Source: Achromobacter arsenitoxydans SY8
Lineage (GTDB): Bacteria > Pseudomonadota > Gammaproteobacteria > Burkholderiales > Burkholderiaceae_B
Length of the DNA: 64,000 nucleotides
Reading direction: 5' to 3'
Assembly (NCBI RefSeq): GCF_000236785.1
Contig: NZ_AGUF01000057.1
Location: forward strand, 124,001-188,000
Shown here: piece after piece, positions 26,447-35,605 of the stretch
Layout of the letters: each line of letters starts with the position of its first letter
How positions within the stretch are numbered: position 1 is the stretch's first letter
The notes under the pieces: model-generated
The model's database searches: none
The model's input: only the letters and a program-made list of their open reading frames with translations
Told to the model about the DNA's origin: nothing
Translations under genes and position numbers: made by a program

Positions 26447-29065
26447 ATGACAAAAGAGTCGCATAAGCCGACCCCGGACCTGGAACAGCTCGTCGCCGAC
26501 GCTGACCGCGGCGGCCGCGACGCTCGCGGTGTCGCCGGCGCCACGCTGGCCGCAGGCGCGCTGATCTGGTCCTTCTTCCAGCTCTGGTATGCGTCGCCGA
26601 TACCGTTCGCGCTGAACTGGGGCATTTTCAACGACACCGAGGCGCGCGCGCTGCATCTGGGCATCGCCATGTTCCTGGGCTACCTGGCCTACCCGGCCAG
26701 CAAGCGCTCGGCCCGCGACCGCATGCCCTGGTATGACTGGGTGCTGGCGCTGACGGCAGGATTCTGCGGCAGCTATCTGTACGTCTTCTACAACGAGCTG
26801 GCGGGCCGCCCCGGCCAGCCGACGCCGATGGACGTGGGCACCGCCGTGATCGGCCTGGCCCTGCTGCTTGAAGTGACGCGCCGCGCGCTGGGCCTGCCCA
26901 TGACCGTGCTGGGCCTGGTCTTCGTCGCCTACGCGCTGGCGGGTCCGTGGCTGCCCGACGTGCTGGCGCACCGCGGCGCTTCGCTGGAACGCCTGATGTC
27001 GCATATGTGGCTCACGACCGAAGGCGTGTACGGCGTCGCCCTGGGCGTGTCCGTCTCGTACATCTTCATCTTCGTGCTCCTGGGGTCGATGCTGGACAAG
27101 TGCGGCGCAGGCAACTACATGATGCAAGTGTCGTTCGCGTTGCTGGGCCACTTGCGCGGCGGGCCGGCCAAGGTCGCGGTCGTGTCCTCGGCCGTGAACG
27201 GCCTGGTATCCGCGTCGTCCGTCGCCAACGTGGTGACCGGCGGCATCTTCACGATCCCGCTCATGAAGAAGGCGGGCTATGGCGGTGTGCGGGCGGGCGC
27301 GATCGAGACGGCTTCTTCGGTCAACGGCCAGATCATGCCGCCCGTCATGGGCGCCGCCGCATTCCTGATGATCGAATACGTGGGCATCCCCTACACCGAC
27401 ATCATCCGCCACGCGATCCTGCCGGCCGCGATTTCCTACATCGCGCTGTTCTATATCGTGCACCTGGAGGCGCTGAAGCTGGGCATCCAGCCCATGATGG
27501 CCTCCGGCCCCGCGCGCACGCCGCTGCAGAAGCTCGCCGGCTGGGGCATGGGCATCAGCGGCACGCTGCTGGTCATGGGCGCGGTGTACTGGATCGGCAC
27601 CGGCGTCCAGGCGCTGGCCGGCGCGGCGGCGATATGGGTGTTGCTGGCCCTGCTGGGCGGCCTGTACCTGTGGCTCCTGCGGGTGGCGGCCCGCCACCCG
27701 GACCTGCCGCAGGACATCGACATCAACCATCCGGTGCGTCCGCAGCCCTGGCCGACGGTGCGCGCGGGCCTGTACTTCCTGATTCCCATCGGCATCCTGG
27801 TCTGGTGCCTGAGTGTCGAAGAGCTCTCGGCCGGCCTGTCGGCGTTCTGGGCAGCCATGGCGATGTTGTTCCAGATGGTCACGCAGCGTCCGCTCATCGC
27901 CTGGTTCCGCAAGCAGCCGGCCGCCCCGGCCTGGCGCCAGGGTTGGCGCGACGCCATCGGCGGACTGCAGGACGGCGCGCGCAACATGATCGGCATCGCC
28001 ATCGCCTGCGGCACGGCAGGCCTGATCGTCGGCGCCATCACCCTGACCGGGCTGGGACTGCGCATGACCGCCTTCGTCGAACTCGTGTCGATGGGCAATG
28101 TGCTGCTGATGCTGATCTTCACCGCCATCGTGTGCCTGATCCTGGGGCTGGGCATGCCCACCACCGCCAACTACATCCTGATGGCCACGCTGATGGCGCC
28201 GGTCGTAGTCGAGCTTGGCGCGCAGAACGGCCTGGTCATTCCCCTGATCGCCGTGCATATGTTCGTGTTCTATTACGGCATCATGGCCGACATCACGCCG
28301 CCCGTGGGCCTGGCCACTTTCGCCGCCGCCGCGATTTCAGGCGAGGATCCGATCAAGACCGGCGTCCAGGGGGTCACCTACGCCGCGCGCACGGCCATCC
28401 TGCCGTTCATGTTCGTGTTCAATCCGATGCTGCTGCTGATAGACGTGAACTACGGCTGGGAACTGGCGCTGGTGGTGACGGGCGCCACGCTGGCGTCGCT
28501 GGCCTTTGCCGCAGCCACCATGCGGTGGTTCCGCACCCGCTGCACGCTGGCGGAGGTCGGGGTGCTGCTGCTGGTCACGTTCATGCTGTTCCGGCCCGAC
28601 TGGTTCATGGACTATTTCGCCCCCAGCCACGAAAACCGCCCGGCCTCCGAAATGCTGGCCACGGCAGCCGCCCTGCCCGACAACGGCCGGCTGACAGTCG
28701 TGCTGAAAGGCATCAACCTGGAAGGCGACGAACTGACCAAGACAGTCGCGGTCGCGCTGCCCGCGCTGGAGGGCGGCGGCAATGCGCCGGATGCCGGCCG
28801 CAAGCGACTGGCCGAGGCCGGGCTGACGCTGATGAGCCTGGGCGACCAGACGCAGATCGGCGGCGTGCGCTTTGGCAGCCGCGCACAGCGGGCGGGCTGG
28901 GAACAAGGCTGGGATGTGGTGAACGTCAAGGCGCCCAATCCGCAACGCTGGTCCGACTTCTGGATCTACGTGCCCGCGCTGTTGTTGCTGGCGGGCATGT
29001 GGCTCCGGCAGGGCCGCCGCGACGGCGGCGCGCCGGAAAGCCGGCTGCGCACCCGCGCCGCGTAG
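26447..29065 (+). CDS. TRAP transporter fused permease (small and large subunits) with C-terminal domain
   Basis: 872 residues. The DctQ-like part (about 1-190) is fused to a DctM-like part (about 190-700) with many membrane helices (SAVNGLVSASSVANVVTGG, LGLGMPTTANYILMATLMAP). A further C-terminal region (about 700-872) with LTVVLKGINLEGDELTK and RAGWEQGWDVVNVKAPNP matches the DUF3394 tail found in TAXI-type permeases. It is a sodium- or proton-driven importer working with the upstream TAXI protein. Its stop codon directly abuts the stop of the convergent DUF418 gene with no base between. Confidence 0.9.
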   Translation: MTKESHKPTPDLEQLVADADRGGRDARGVAGATLAAGALIWSFFQLWYASPIPFALNWGIFNDTEARALHLGIAMFLGYLAYPASKRSARDRMPWYDWVLALTAGFCGSYLYVFYNELAGRPGQPTPMDVGTAVIGLALLLEVTRRALGLPMTVLGLVFVAYALAGPWLPDVLAHRGASLERLMSHMWLTTEGVYGVALGVSVSYIFIFVLLGSMLDKCGAGNYMMQVSFALLGHLRGGPAKVAVVSSAVNGLVSASSVANVVTGGIFTIPLMKKAGYGGVRAGAIETASSVNGQIMPPVMGAAAFLMIEYVGIPYTDIIRHAILPAAISYIALFYIVHLEALKLGIQPMMASGPARTPLQKLAGWGMGISGTLLVMGAVYWIGTGVQALAGAAAIWVLLALLGGLYLWLLRVAARHPDLPQDIDINHPVRPQPWPTVRAGLYFLIPIGILVWCLSVEELSAGLSAFWAAMAMLFQMVTQRPLIAWFRKQPAAPAWRQGWRDAIGGLQDGARNMIGIAIACGTAGLIVGAITLTGLGLRMTAFVELVSMGNVLLMLIFTAIVCLILGLGMPTTANYILMATLMAPVVVELGAQNGLVIPLIAVHMFVFYYGIMADITPPVGLATFAAAAISGEDPIKTGVQGVTYAARTAILPFMFVFNPMLLLIDVNYGWELALVVTGATLASLAFAAATMRWFRTRCTLAEVGVLLLVTFMLFRPDWFMDYFAPSHENRPASEMLATAAALPDNGRLTVVLKGINLEGDELTKTVAVALPALEGGGNAPDAGRKRLAEAGLTLMSLGDQTQIGGVRFGSRAQRAGWEQGWDVVNVKAPNPQRWSDFWIYVPALLLLAGMWLRQGRRDGGAPESRLRTRAA

Positions 29066-30268
29066 TCAGCGGGTTTGCGCGCGCCGCCAGGCCGGCCAGG
29101 CGCCGATGGTGAGCGCGCGCAGGAACCATTCGACCGGACCGTAGGCATGGCGGCGCAGCCACCACGCGGACAGCGGCAACTGTGCCGCGAAAATGGCCAC
29201 CGCGATGGCGAACGCGGCCAGCGGCGACACGGCGGCGTACCACCGCAGCCCCCAGGCCGTGAATAGGAAAGCGCAGACCACCGACTGCATCAGGTAATTG
29301 CTCAGCGCCATCCGGCCCGCCGGCGCCAGCCAGCTTCCCAGGCGCCTGCCCGGACCCGTGCGCAGAGCAAGCAGGAATGCCGCCCCATAGGACAGGCTCA
29401 ATAGCGGTGCGGTAAGCAGGCCCGCGGCCAGCCCCGGCAGCTCCCAGACCACCCTGGCCTGCGGCAGCGCGCTGGTTGCGTAGACGGCCGCGCCGGCCAG
29501 CCCGGGCAGGAGTCCCAGTGCGCACAGCAGCCACAGCGCGCGCGGCGAGCGCCACGGGTCCGCGAGCGCGTTGCGCCGGCCCAGCGCATAGCCGGCCAGG
29601 AACATGGCAAAGACGTACGGCCCTTGCACGAACAGCACCGTGAACCAGACGTTGTCCGTCAGCTCTTTGATGTGCTGCGCGATGGTGGTGCCGATGGTGC
29701 CCCGGTAGGCCTCGATGGACGCCAGCGCGTCGGCCTTGTATTGGGCCGCGTAGCCGGCCGGCACGGGATCCAGAAAGCTCAGGGCGCCCAGCAGCGCCCA
29801 CACCGCCGAGGCCAGCACGATCAGCCACAGGGCGCGGCGCAACGCGCGGCCCGGATCCATGCGGCGGCAGAGCAGCAGCGCCAGGCCCAGCACGGCGTAG
29901 GTCAGCAGGATGTCGCCCTGATAGAACAGGATGGCGTGGGCCAGCCCCAGCGCGGCCAGTCCGGCAAGCCTGCGCAAAAAGCGCGGCGCGAAGGCGGCCC
30001 CGCCATGTTCGGCAGCCGCCATCTGCAGGGTGAAGCTGTATCCGAACAGGAAGGAAAACAGCAGGTAGAACTTGGTCTCGAACAGCCAGGCGATGAGCCA
30101 GCGCACAGTCAGGTCCAGTGGGCCTGAGTACACGGGATCGGGCACGCCCCCGCCATAGAACGGAAAGGCGAACACCCCGATGTTGACGACCAGGATGCCG
30201 AACAGCGCAAAGCCGCGCAGGGCGTCGACGTGCTCGAGCCGCGGCCGCGAGCCGCCCGTGGCGCTCAT
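29066..30268 (-). CDS. DUF418-family membrane protein
   Basis: 400 residues with about ten membrane segments. The N-terminus (RPRLEHVDALRGFALFGILVVNIGVF) is the YeiB/DUF418 start, and the C-terminal half carries GRMALSNYLMQSVVCAFLF, the DUF418 signature. Its function is not known; the fold is related to acyltransferase-3 membrane proteins. The start was set at MSATGG (30268); a longer frame into the parC end was rejected. It follows parC by 79 bases on the same strand. Confidence 0.8.
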   Translation of the reverse strand: MSATGGSRPRLEHVDALRGFALFGILVVNIGVFAFPFYGGGVPDPVYSGPLDLTVRWLIAWLFETKFYLLFSFLFGYSFTLQMAAAEHGGAAFAPRFLRRLAGLAALGLAHAILFYQGDILLTYAVLGLALLLCRRMDPGRALRRALWLIVLASAVWALLGALSFLDPVPAGYAAQYKADALASIEAYRGTIGTTIAQHIKELTDNVWFTVLFVQGPYVFAMFLAGYALGRRNALADPWRSPRALWLLCALGLLPGLAGAAVYATSALPQARVVWELPGLAAGLLTAPLLSLSYGAAFLLALRTGPGRRLGSWLAPAGRMALSNYLMQSVVCAFLFTAWGLRWYAAVSPLAAFAIAVAIFAAQLPLSAWWLRRHAYGPVEWFLRALTIGAWPAWRRAQTR

Positions 30269-30347
30269 GCCCGTCCCGACGCTGCGGGCCGGCGGCGCGG
30301 CAATTGCGCGCCGCCAGTGGGCTCTTGCGTCAGGCGGCGCGCAGGCC

Positions 30348-32678
30348 TCAACCCAGCACCGGAGACAGCAGCGGCTGCTTGGGCCGCACATCCAGCGCAC
30401 GGCCCTTGCGCGCGCGCTTGCCCACGTAGATCGCCAGCGACTCGCCCACCAGGATGTCCTCGGTGACCTTGTTGCGGTAGATGCCGGCGGCGCGCAGGCC
30501 CAGCGGGCCGACGGGCACCGTCTGGTCCAGTTTGTCCGCGCCGTCCAGCCCCATCAGGATCGTGCCGCGCCCGCCGCCGGACAGCGACTTGACCTCGTCA
30601 AGGCCGAAGACCAGGAACTTGCCCTTTTGCGACAGCAACGCCAGTTGCTTGGCGCCGGCGAACAGCGGCACCGGGCGCAGCAGCTCATCGCCCGCTTCCA
30701 GGGTGATGAACTGCTTGCCCGCGCGCTGGCGGCTGATCATGTCGGAAAGCTTGGCCGCGAAACCGTAGCCGCCGCGCGTGGCCAGCAGCCAGCGGCTGTC
30801 GGCCGGCGCCGCGATGGTGTGGACGATGCGCGTGCCCGATTCCAGGTCGATCATGGTGGTGACCGGCTGGCCGTCGCCGCGCGCCGACGGCAGGCCGGCA
30901 ACCGGCACCGAGTACACCCGGCCGTTGTCGCCAACCGCGATCAGCGTGTCGGTGGTGCGGCACTCGAAGGCGCCGTACAGGTCGTCGCCCTGCTTGAAGC
31001 CGAATTGGGCGGCGTCATGGCCGTGGCCCTGGCGGGCGCGCAACCAGCCCTTTTGCGACACCACCACGGTGACGGGCTCATCCAGCACCTTGGTTTCCAG
31101 CACGGCGCGTTCGGCGGTCTCGATCAGGGTGCGGCGGTCGTCGCCATACTGCTTGGCGTCGGCCTCGATTTCCTTGACCAGCAGGCGCTTGAGCGTCGTA
31201 GGATTGTCCAGCAATTCCTGCAGGGTGATCTGGTCCTTGCGCTTGTCGGCCAGTTCCTGCTCGATCTTGAATCCTTCCAGGCGGGCCAGTTGGCGCAGGC
31301 GCATCTCCAGGATGTCCTCGGCCTGCCGCTCGGACAGTTTGAAGCGTTCCATCAGGGCGGCGCGCGGCTCATCGGATTCGCGGATGGTCTGGATGACCTC
31401 GTCCACGTTCAGGTAGACCACCATGCGGCCTTCGAGCACGTGGATGCGGTCGATGACCTTGTCCAGGCGGAAGCGGGTCCGGCGCACGACCGTGTTGGTG
31501 CGGAACGCCAGCCATTCGACCAGGATGTCGCGCAGGCCCTTCTGGCGCGGCCGGCCATCGGTGCCGATGCACACCAGGTTGATGGACGAGCTGCTTTCCA
31601 TGCTGGTCTGCGCCAGCAGGGTATTGACGAATTCATCTCGGTCCACGCGCGAGGTCTTGGGCTCGAACACCAGGCGCACCGCGGCGTCCTTGCCGGATTC
31701 GTCGCGCACGGCGTCGAGCAGGTTCAGCATGACGGCCTTGGATTGGGTCTGTTCCGGCGTCAGGCTCTTCTTGCCCGTCTTGACCTTGGGATTGGTGATC
31801 TCTTCGATCTCTTCCAGGACCTTCTGGCACGACGTGCCGGGCGGCAGTTCATTGACCACCAGCTGCCACTGGCCGCGCGCCATTTCCTCGAACTGCCAGC
31901 GCGCGCGCACCTTCAGCGATCCGCGGCCCACGCTGTAGATCTGGGCGATGTCGGCCGCCGGCGTGATGATCTGGCCGCCGCCGGCGAAGTCCGGCCCCGG
32001 GATCATGGCGTGCAGCTCGGCATCCGGCAACTGGGGCTGCTTGATCAGCGCCACGCAGGCCTGGGCCACTTCGCGCAGGTTGTGCGGCGGGATCTCGGTG
32101 GCCATGCCCACGGCGATGCCGGATGCGCCGTTCAGCAGCATCACGGGCAAGCGCGCCGGCAGCATCTGCGGCTCTTGCTGGCTGCCGTCGTAGTTGGGGA
32201 CGAAATCCACGGTGCCTTCGTCCAGTTCGTCAAGCAGCAGCTTGGCGATGGGCGTGAGGCGCGCTTCGGTGTACCGCATGGCGGCGGCGTTGTCGCCATC
32301 GCGCGAGCCGAAGTTGCCCTGACCGTCGATCAGCGGATAGCGCAGCGAGAAATCCTGCGCCATGCGGACCATGGCGTCGTAAGCGGCCTGGTCGCCGTGC
32401 GGGTGATATTTGCCCAGCACGTCGCCGACGACGCGCGCCGACTTGACGGGCTTGGCGCCGGCGGCCAGCCCCATCGCCTGCATGGCGAACAGGATGCGGC
32501 GCTGCACGGGCTTCTGCCCGTCGCCCACGTCGGGCAGCGCGCGGCCGCGCACGACGGAAACCGCGTAGTCCAGATAGGCCTGCTCCGCGTAGCGCGCCAG
32601 CGTGATGGCGACATTGCCGTCGCCGTCGCCGTCGGGCGGGGTGGAGTCGAACAAGCCGGGTTGATTGCTGTCGGTCAT
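30348..32678 (-). CDS. parC: DNA topoisomerase IV subunit A
   Basis: 776 residues. The subunit cuts and rejoins DNA for chromosome decatenation. The catalytic Tyr136 lies in MRYTEARL. The quinolone-resistance region reads [21 protein letters not shown]. The residue aligned with E. coli Ser80 is Gln97, and Glu84 is replaced by Asp101. The C-terminal beta-propeller has a shortened GyrA-type repeat set, as in ParC. It is third in parE-ycxB-parC. Confidence 0.97.
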   Translation of the reverse strand: MTDSNQPGLFDSTPPDGDGDGNVAITLARYAEQAYLDYAVSVVRGRALPDVGDGQKPVQRRILFAMQAMGLAAGAKPVKSARVVGDVLGKYHPHGDQAAYDAMVRMAQDFSLRYPLIDGQGNFGSRDGDNAAAMRYTEARLTPIAKLLLDELDEGTVDFVPNYDGSQQEPQMLPARLPVMLLNGASGIAVGMATEIPPHNLREVAQACVALIKQPQLPDAELHAMIPGPDFAGGGQIITPAADIAQIYSVGRGSLKVRARWQFEEMARGQWQLVVNELPPGTSCQKVLEEIEEITNPKVKTGKKSLTPEQTQSKAVMLNLLDAVRDESGKDAAVRLVFEPKTSRVDRDEFVNTLLAQTSMESSSSINLVCIGTDGRPRQKGLRDILVEWLAFRTNTVVRRTRFRLDKVIDRIHVLEGRMVVYLNVDEVIQTIRESDEPRAALMERFKLSERQAEDILEMRLRQLARLEGFKIEQELADKRKDQITLQELLDNPTTLKRLLVKEIEADAKQYGDDRRTLIETAERAVLETKVLDEPVTVVVSQKGWLRARQGHGHDAAQFGFKQGDDLYGAFECRTTDTLIAVGDNGRVYSVPVAGLPSARGDGQPVTTMIDLESGTRIVHTIAAPADSRWLLATRGGYGFAAKLSDMISRQRAGKQFITLEAGDELLRPVPLFAGAKQLALLSQKGKFLVFGLDEVKSLSGGGRGTILMGLDGADKLDQTVPVGPLGLRAAGIYRNKVTEDILVGESLAIYVGKRARKGRALDVRPKQPLLSPVLG

Positions 32679-32723
32679 GATGTATTCAGGTAGACAATTT
32701 CATCGAAACGGCGTCATTGCGCC

Positions 32724-33320
32724 TCAGGGGGCCGGAGCCAGCTGGGTGTCGGCGACATGCGCGCGCAACTGCGTCCGCACCGCATCCAGCGTCGCGGCGT
32801 CCTGCCCGCGCTTGGGGATGATCACGCCCTGCAGCGTGCCAAGAATGACGTACAGGTGTTCCGGGGTTTCCTCGACGCGCCGCACATCTGCCCAGTCCAT
32901 GCGCCCTGAAGCGGTGGCCGTGGAATCCGTAACGCCGTCGGGCCCGAAGTCCAGCTGGTGGCGGCCCAGGTAGAGCGTATCGGGCTGCCTGACCAGCATG
33001 CGCCGCGTGTTCATTTTCACGAGCCCGGGCAGCAGGTATTCGTAGGACAGGGCCAGCACGGCCAGGATGCCCAGCCCCACCGCCAGCCCCTCGAAATACA
33101 CCGGCAGCATCTGGCCCCAATTGGGTCCCTTGCCGTCCCACGTCTGCCAGACCAGGTAGGCGAACAACGCCACGATCATCAGGATCGCGAAACGCAGGTG
33201 AGACCGGTAGCGGCGGCGGCGCAGCTCCGGCCGCTTGTAGACATAGGCGGCAAAGTCGGCGTAGTCGTCGGCGGTCAGGTCGACGATCATGCGGGCTTGC
33301 CCGGGCGCGTGCTGCGTCAT
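32724..33320 (-). CDS. YcxB-like membrane protein between parE and parC
   Basis: 198 residues. Two adjacent membrane helices (about 49-66 FAILMIVALFAYLVWQ; about 78-100 YFEGLAVGLGILAVLALSYEYLL) are followed by a C-terminal cytoplasmic domain. The latter has the YcxB pattern (LDFGPDGVTDSTATASGRMDWADVRRVEETPEHLYVIL split across about 128-165). Function unknown. The start shares one base with the parE stop (TGATG), so it is translated with topoisomerase IV. That linkage is conserved-looking but its meaning is not established. Confidence 0.75.
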   Translation of the reverse strand: MTQHAPGQARMIVDLTADDYADFAAYVYKRPELRRRRYRSHLRFAILMIVALFAYLVWQTWDGKGPNWGQMLPVYFEGLAVGLGILAVLALSYEYLLPGLVKMNTRRMLVRQPDTLYLGRHQLDFGPDGVTDSTATASGRMDWADVRRVEETPEHLYVILGTLQGVIIPKRGQDAATLDAVRTQLRAHVADTQLAPAP

Positions 33321-35281
33321 CAGATGTCGAGCTCCGCCAGGTTGCCCTTTTCTTCGATCCAGGCGCGGCGCTGCGAGGACTCGCCCTTGCCCATCAGCAT
33401 GTCGAACATGCGGGTGGTGTCGGCCGGGGTCTGGTCGCCGTAGCCCACGGGCAGCAGCCGGCGCGTGTCCGGGTTCATGGTGGTTTCCCACAGCTGCTCG
33501 GGATTCATTTCGCCCAGGCCCTTGAACCGGCTGACGGCCCAGGCGCCTTCGCGCACGCCTTCCTTGCGCAGTTTGTCCTGCGCGGCCTCCAGTTCGCCTT
33601 CATCCAGGCAGTAGATCTTGCGGGCCGGGCGCTTGCCCTGGGCCGGCACATCCAGGCGGAACAGCGGCGGCTTGGCCACGTACACATTGCCGGCCTCGAC
33701 CAGCTTGGGGAAGTGCTTGTAGAACAGCGTCAGGAGCAGCACCTGGATGTGCGAGCCGTCGACGTCCGCGTCCGACAGGATGCAGATGCGGCCGTAGCGC
33801 AGGCCGGACAGGTCGGGCGTATCGCCGGGGCCATGGGGATCCACGCCGATGGCAACCGAGATGTCGTGGATTTCATTGTTGGCGAAGAGGCGGTCGCGAT
33901 CGACCTCCCAGGAATTGAGCACCTTGCCGCGCAACGGCAGGATCGCCTGGAATTCCTTGTCGCGGCCCATCTTGGCCGAACCGCCTGCCGAGTCGCCCTC
34001 GACCAGGAACACTTCGGTGCGCGTTGCATCGCTGGATTCGCAGTCGGTCAGCTTGCCGGGCAGGACGGCCACGCCGGAACTCTTGCGTTTTTCGACCTTC
34101 TGGGCGGAACGCTGGCGCGCCTGGGCCTGGCGGATGGCCAGTTCGGCCAGCTTCTTGCCGTATTCGACATTGCTGTGCAGCCAGAGGTCCAGCGCGCTCT
34201 TGGCGAATCCGCCAACCAGGCGCACGGCATCGCGGCTGTTGAGCCGTTCCTTGATCTGGCCCTGGAATTGCGGATCCAGCACCTTGGCGGACAGCACGAA
34301 GCTGGCGCGGGCGAACACGTCCTCGGGCAGCAGCTTGACGCCCTTGGGCAGCAGGCTGTGGAGCTCCGCAAAGCCCTTGACCGCACCGAACAGCCCTTCG
34401 CGCAGACCGGATTCGTGGGTGCCGCCGGCGGGCGTGGGGATGAGGTTGACGTAGGACTCGCGCACCGCGTTGCCATCTTCGGTCCAGGCCACCACCCACT
34501 GGGCGCCCTCGCCTTCGGCGAAGTTCTCGTGGTCGGCGCCGGCGTATTGCTCGCCTTCGAAGAACGGCACCATCAGTTCGGCGCCGGTCAGCGCCTCGGC
34601 CAGATAGCCGCGCAGGCCGTCCTGGTACTGCCAGGTCTTGGTGTCGCCGGTTTTCTCGTTGACGAGCGTCACCTTCACGCCAGGCAGCAGCACCGCCTTG
34701 CTGCGCAGCAGGTGGGTCAGTTCGCCCAGCGGAATGTTGGGACTGTCGAAATACTTGGCGTCCGGCCAGACGCGCACGCGGGTGCCGGACTTCTTGCGGC
34801 CGCCCTGGTCATAGGGCGCCAGGGGTTCGGCGACGTCGCCGCCCTTGAACACCAGCCGGTTTACCGCCCCGTCGCGCCAGACGACGACTTCCAGGCGGGT
34901 GGCCAGCGCATTGGTGACGGACACGCCGACACCGTGCAGGCCGCCGGAAAAGGCGTAGGCGCCGCCGCCGGCCTTGTCGAACTTGCCGCCGGCGTGCAGG
35001 CGCGTGAACACCAGTTCAACGACGGGCGCGTTCTCTTCGGGATGCAGGCCGACGGGGATGCCCCGTCCGTCATCCTCGACGGACACGCTGCCGTCGATGT
35101 GCAGCGTGACCTGTATCTGTTTGCCGTAGCCGGCCAGGGCCTCGTCTGCGGCGTTGTCTATGACCTCCTGCACGACGTGCAGGGGGTTTTCGGTGCGGGT
35201 GTACATGCCCGGGCGCTGGCGCACGGGCTCCAGCCCCTTCAGGACGCGAATGGACGCCTCGGTGTAACGTGGAGTGGCCAA
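33320..35281 (-). CDS. parE: DNA topoisomerase IV subunit B
   Basis: 653 residues (630 in E. coli). A GHKL ATPase domain (NAADEALAGYG, EDDGRGIPVG, GLHGVGVSVTNAL) is followed by the transducer and the TOPRIM domain (EVFLVEGDSAGGSA, ILSDADVDGSHI). The start is TTG at 35281: the family N-terminus ATPRYTEASIRVLKGLEP follows directly, a GGGGA lies 4 bases upstream, and no ATG is near. A frame running upstream to 35977 was rejected because it reads antisense through trxA. Two DnaA-box-like sites overlap the start region. Confidence 0.95.
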   Translation of the reverse strand: MATPRYTEASIRVLKGLEPVRQRPGMYTRTENPLHVVQEVIDNAADEALAGYGKQIQVTLHIDGSVSVEDDGRGIPVGLHPEENAPVVELVFTRLHAGGKFDKAGGGAYAFSGGLHGVGVSVTNALATRLEVVVWRDGAVNRLVFKGGDVAEPLAPYDQGGRKKSGTRVRVWPDAKYFDSPNIPLGELTHLLRSKAVLLPGVKVTLVNEKTGDTKTWQYQDGLRGYLAEALTGAELMVPFFEGEQYAGADHENFAEGEGAQWVVAWTEDGNAVRESYVNLIPTPAGGTHESGLREGLFGAVKGFAELHSLLPKGVKLLPEDVFARASFVLSAKVLDPQFQGQIKERLNSRDAVRLVGGFAKSALDLWLHSNVEYGKKLAELAIRQAQARQRSAQKVEKRKSSGVAVLPGKLTDCESSDATRTEVFLVEGDSAGGSAKMGRDKEFQAILPLRGKVLNSWEVDRDRLFANNEIHDISVAIGVDPHGPGDTPDLSGLRYGRICILSDADVDGSHIQVLLLTLFYKHFPKLVEAGNVYVAKPPLFRLDVPAQGKRPARKIYCLDEGELEAAQDKLRKEGVREGAWAVSRFKGLGEMNPEQLWETTMNPDTRRLLPVGYGDQTPADTTRMFDMLMGKGESSQRRAWIEEKGNLAELDI

Positions 35282-35282
35282 G

Positions 35283-35305
35283 TTATCCCCAACATCTGTG
35301 GAAAA
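35283..35305. promoter_or_regulatory. Two inverted DnaA-box-like sites at the parE start
   Basis: TTATCCCCA (35283-35291, one mismatch to TTWTNCACA) and TGTGGAAAA (35297-35305, whose complement TTTTCCACA matches the consensus exactly) face each other 5 bases apart. They lie over the parE ribosome site. A role for DnaA here is inference. Confidence 0.35.
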
Positions 35306-35413
35306 AAACCGACATTTTACGGACAAGCCTAGATTCTGCGCGGCTCCGGGTAGGATGCGCACGACCTGACCAGGTCCGATTTCGGTAGGATGATGACAGT
35401 CACAACCGGCGCC

Positions 35414-35433
35414 TCCGGGTTGGACAACCCGGA
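35414..35433. other. 8-base-pair hairpin in the parE-trxA gap
   Basis: TCCGGGTT-GGAC-AACCCGGA forms a perfect stem with a tetraloop. No T-tract follows on either strand, so it is not an ordinary terminator. It lies in the 324-base gap that otherwise holds the DnaA-like sites, the trxA promoter repeat and the trxA leader. Confidence 0.35.
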
Positions 35434-35476
35434 TCACGACGACTGCGCCGCAACATGCTACACAAATCCAGCAAAC

Positions 35477-35524
35477 CCTGTTGTTATTAACAGTGGTATG
35501 CCTGTTGTTATTGACAGTGGTATG
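35477..35524 (+). promoter_or_regulatory. Tandem 24-base repeat carrying extended -10 elements (trxA promoter region)
   Basis: Two head-to-tail copies (35477-35500 and 35501-35524) differ at one base. Each contains TGGTATG, so each ends in an extended -10 element (TGGTATGCC; TGGTATGCT at 35518-35526). No standard -35 lies at the right distance, which fits extended -10 promoters. The second copy also contains TTGACA (35511-35516). The repeat precedes trxA by about 80 bases. Confidence 0.55.
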
Positions 35525-35556
35525 CTTTAGTCCATTCCACAAACAAGAACAACGGC

Positions 35557-35583
35557 AAGGCGCGTATTTCACGCGCCTTTTGC
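35557..35583 (+). terminator. Terminator-like hairpin in the trxA leader
   Basis: AAGGCGCGT (35557-35565) pairs with ACGCGCCTT (35571-35579) around a 5-base loop. TT then follows the stem, giving an unbroken run of four T. It lies between the presumed promoter and the trxA ATG, so it could attenuate trxA or stabilise its 5' end. Confidence 0.5.
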
Positions 35584-35605
35584 TGCCGAACCGAGAATCA
35601 CCATC

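Noticed and set aside
26312-28258. 648-codon minus-strand frame across the TRAP permease
   Set aside because: His/Gln/Asp-rich shadow of a membrane protein with strong helices on the plus strand.
30180-32693. 837-codon plus-strand frame across parC
   Set aside because: Antisense of ParC, which is full length and has its catalytic Tyr.
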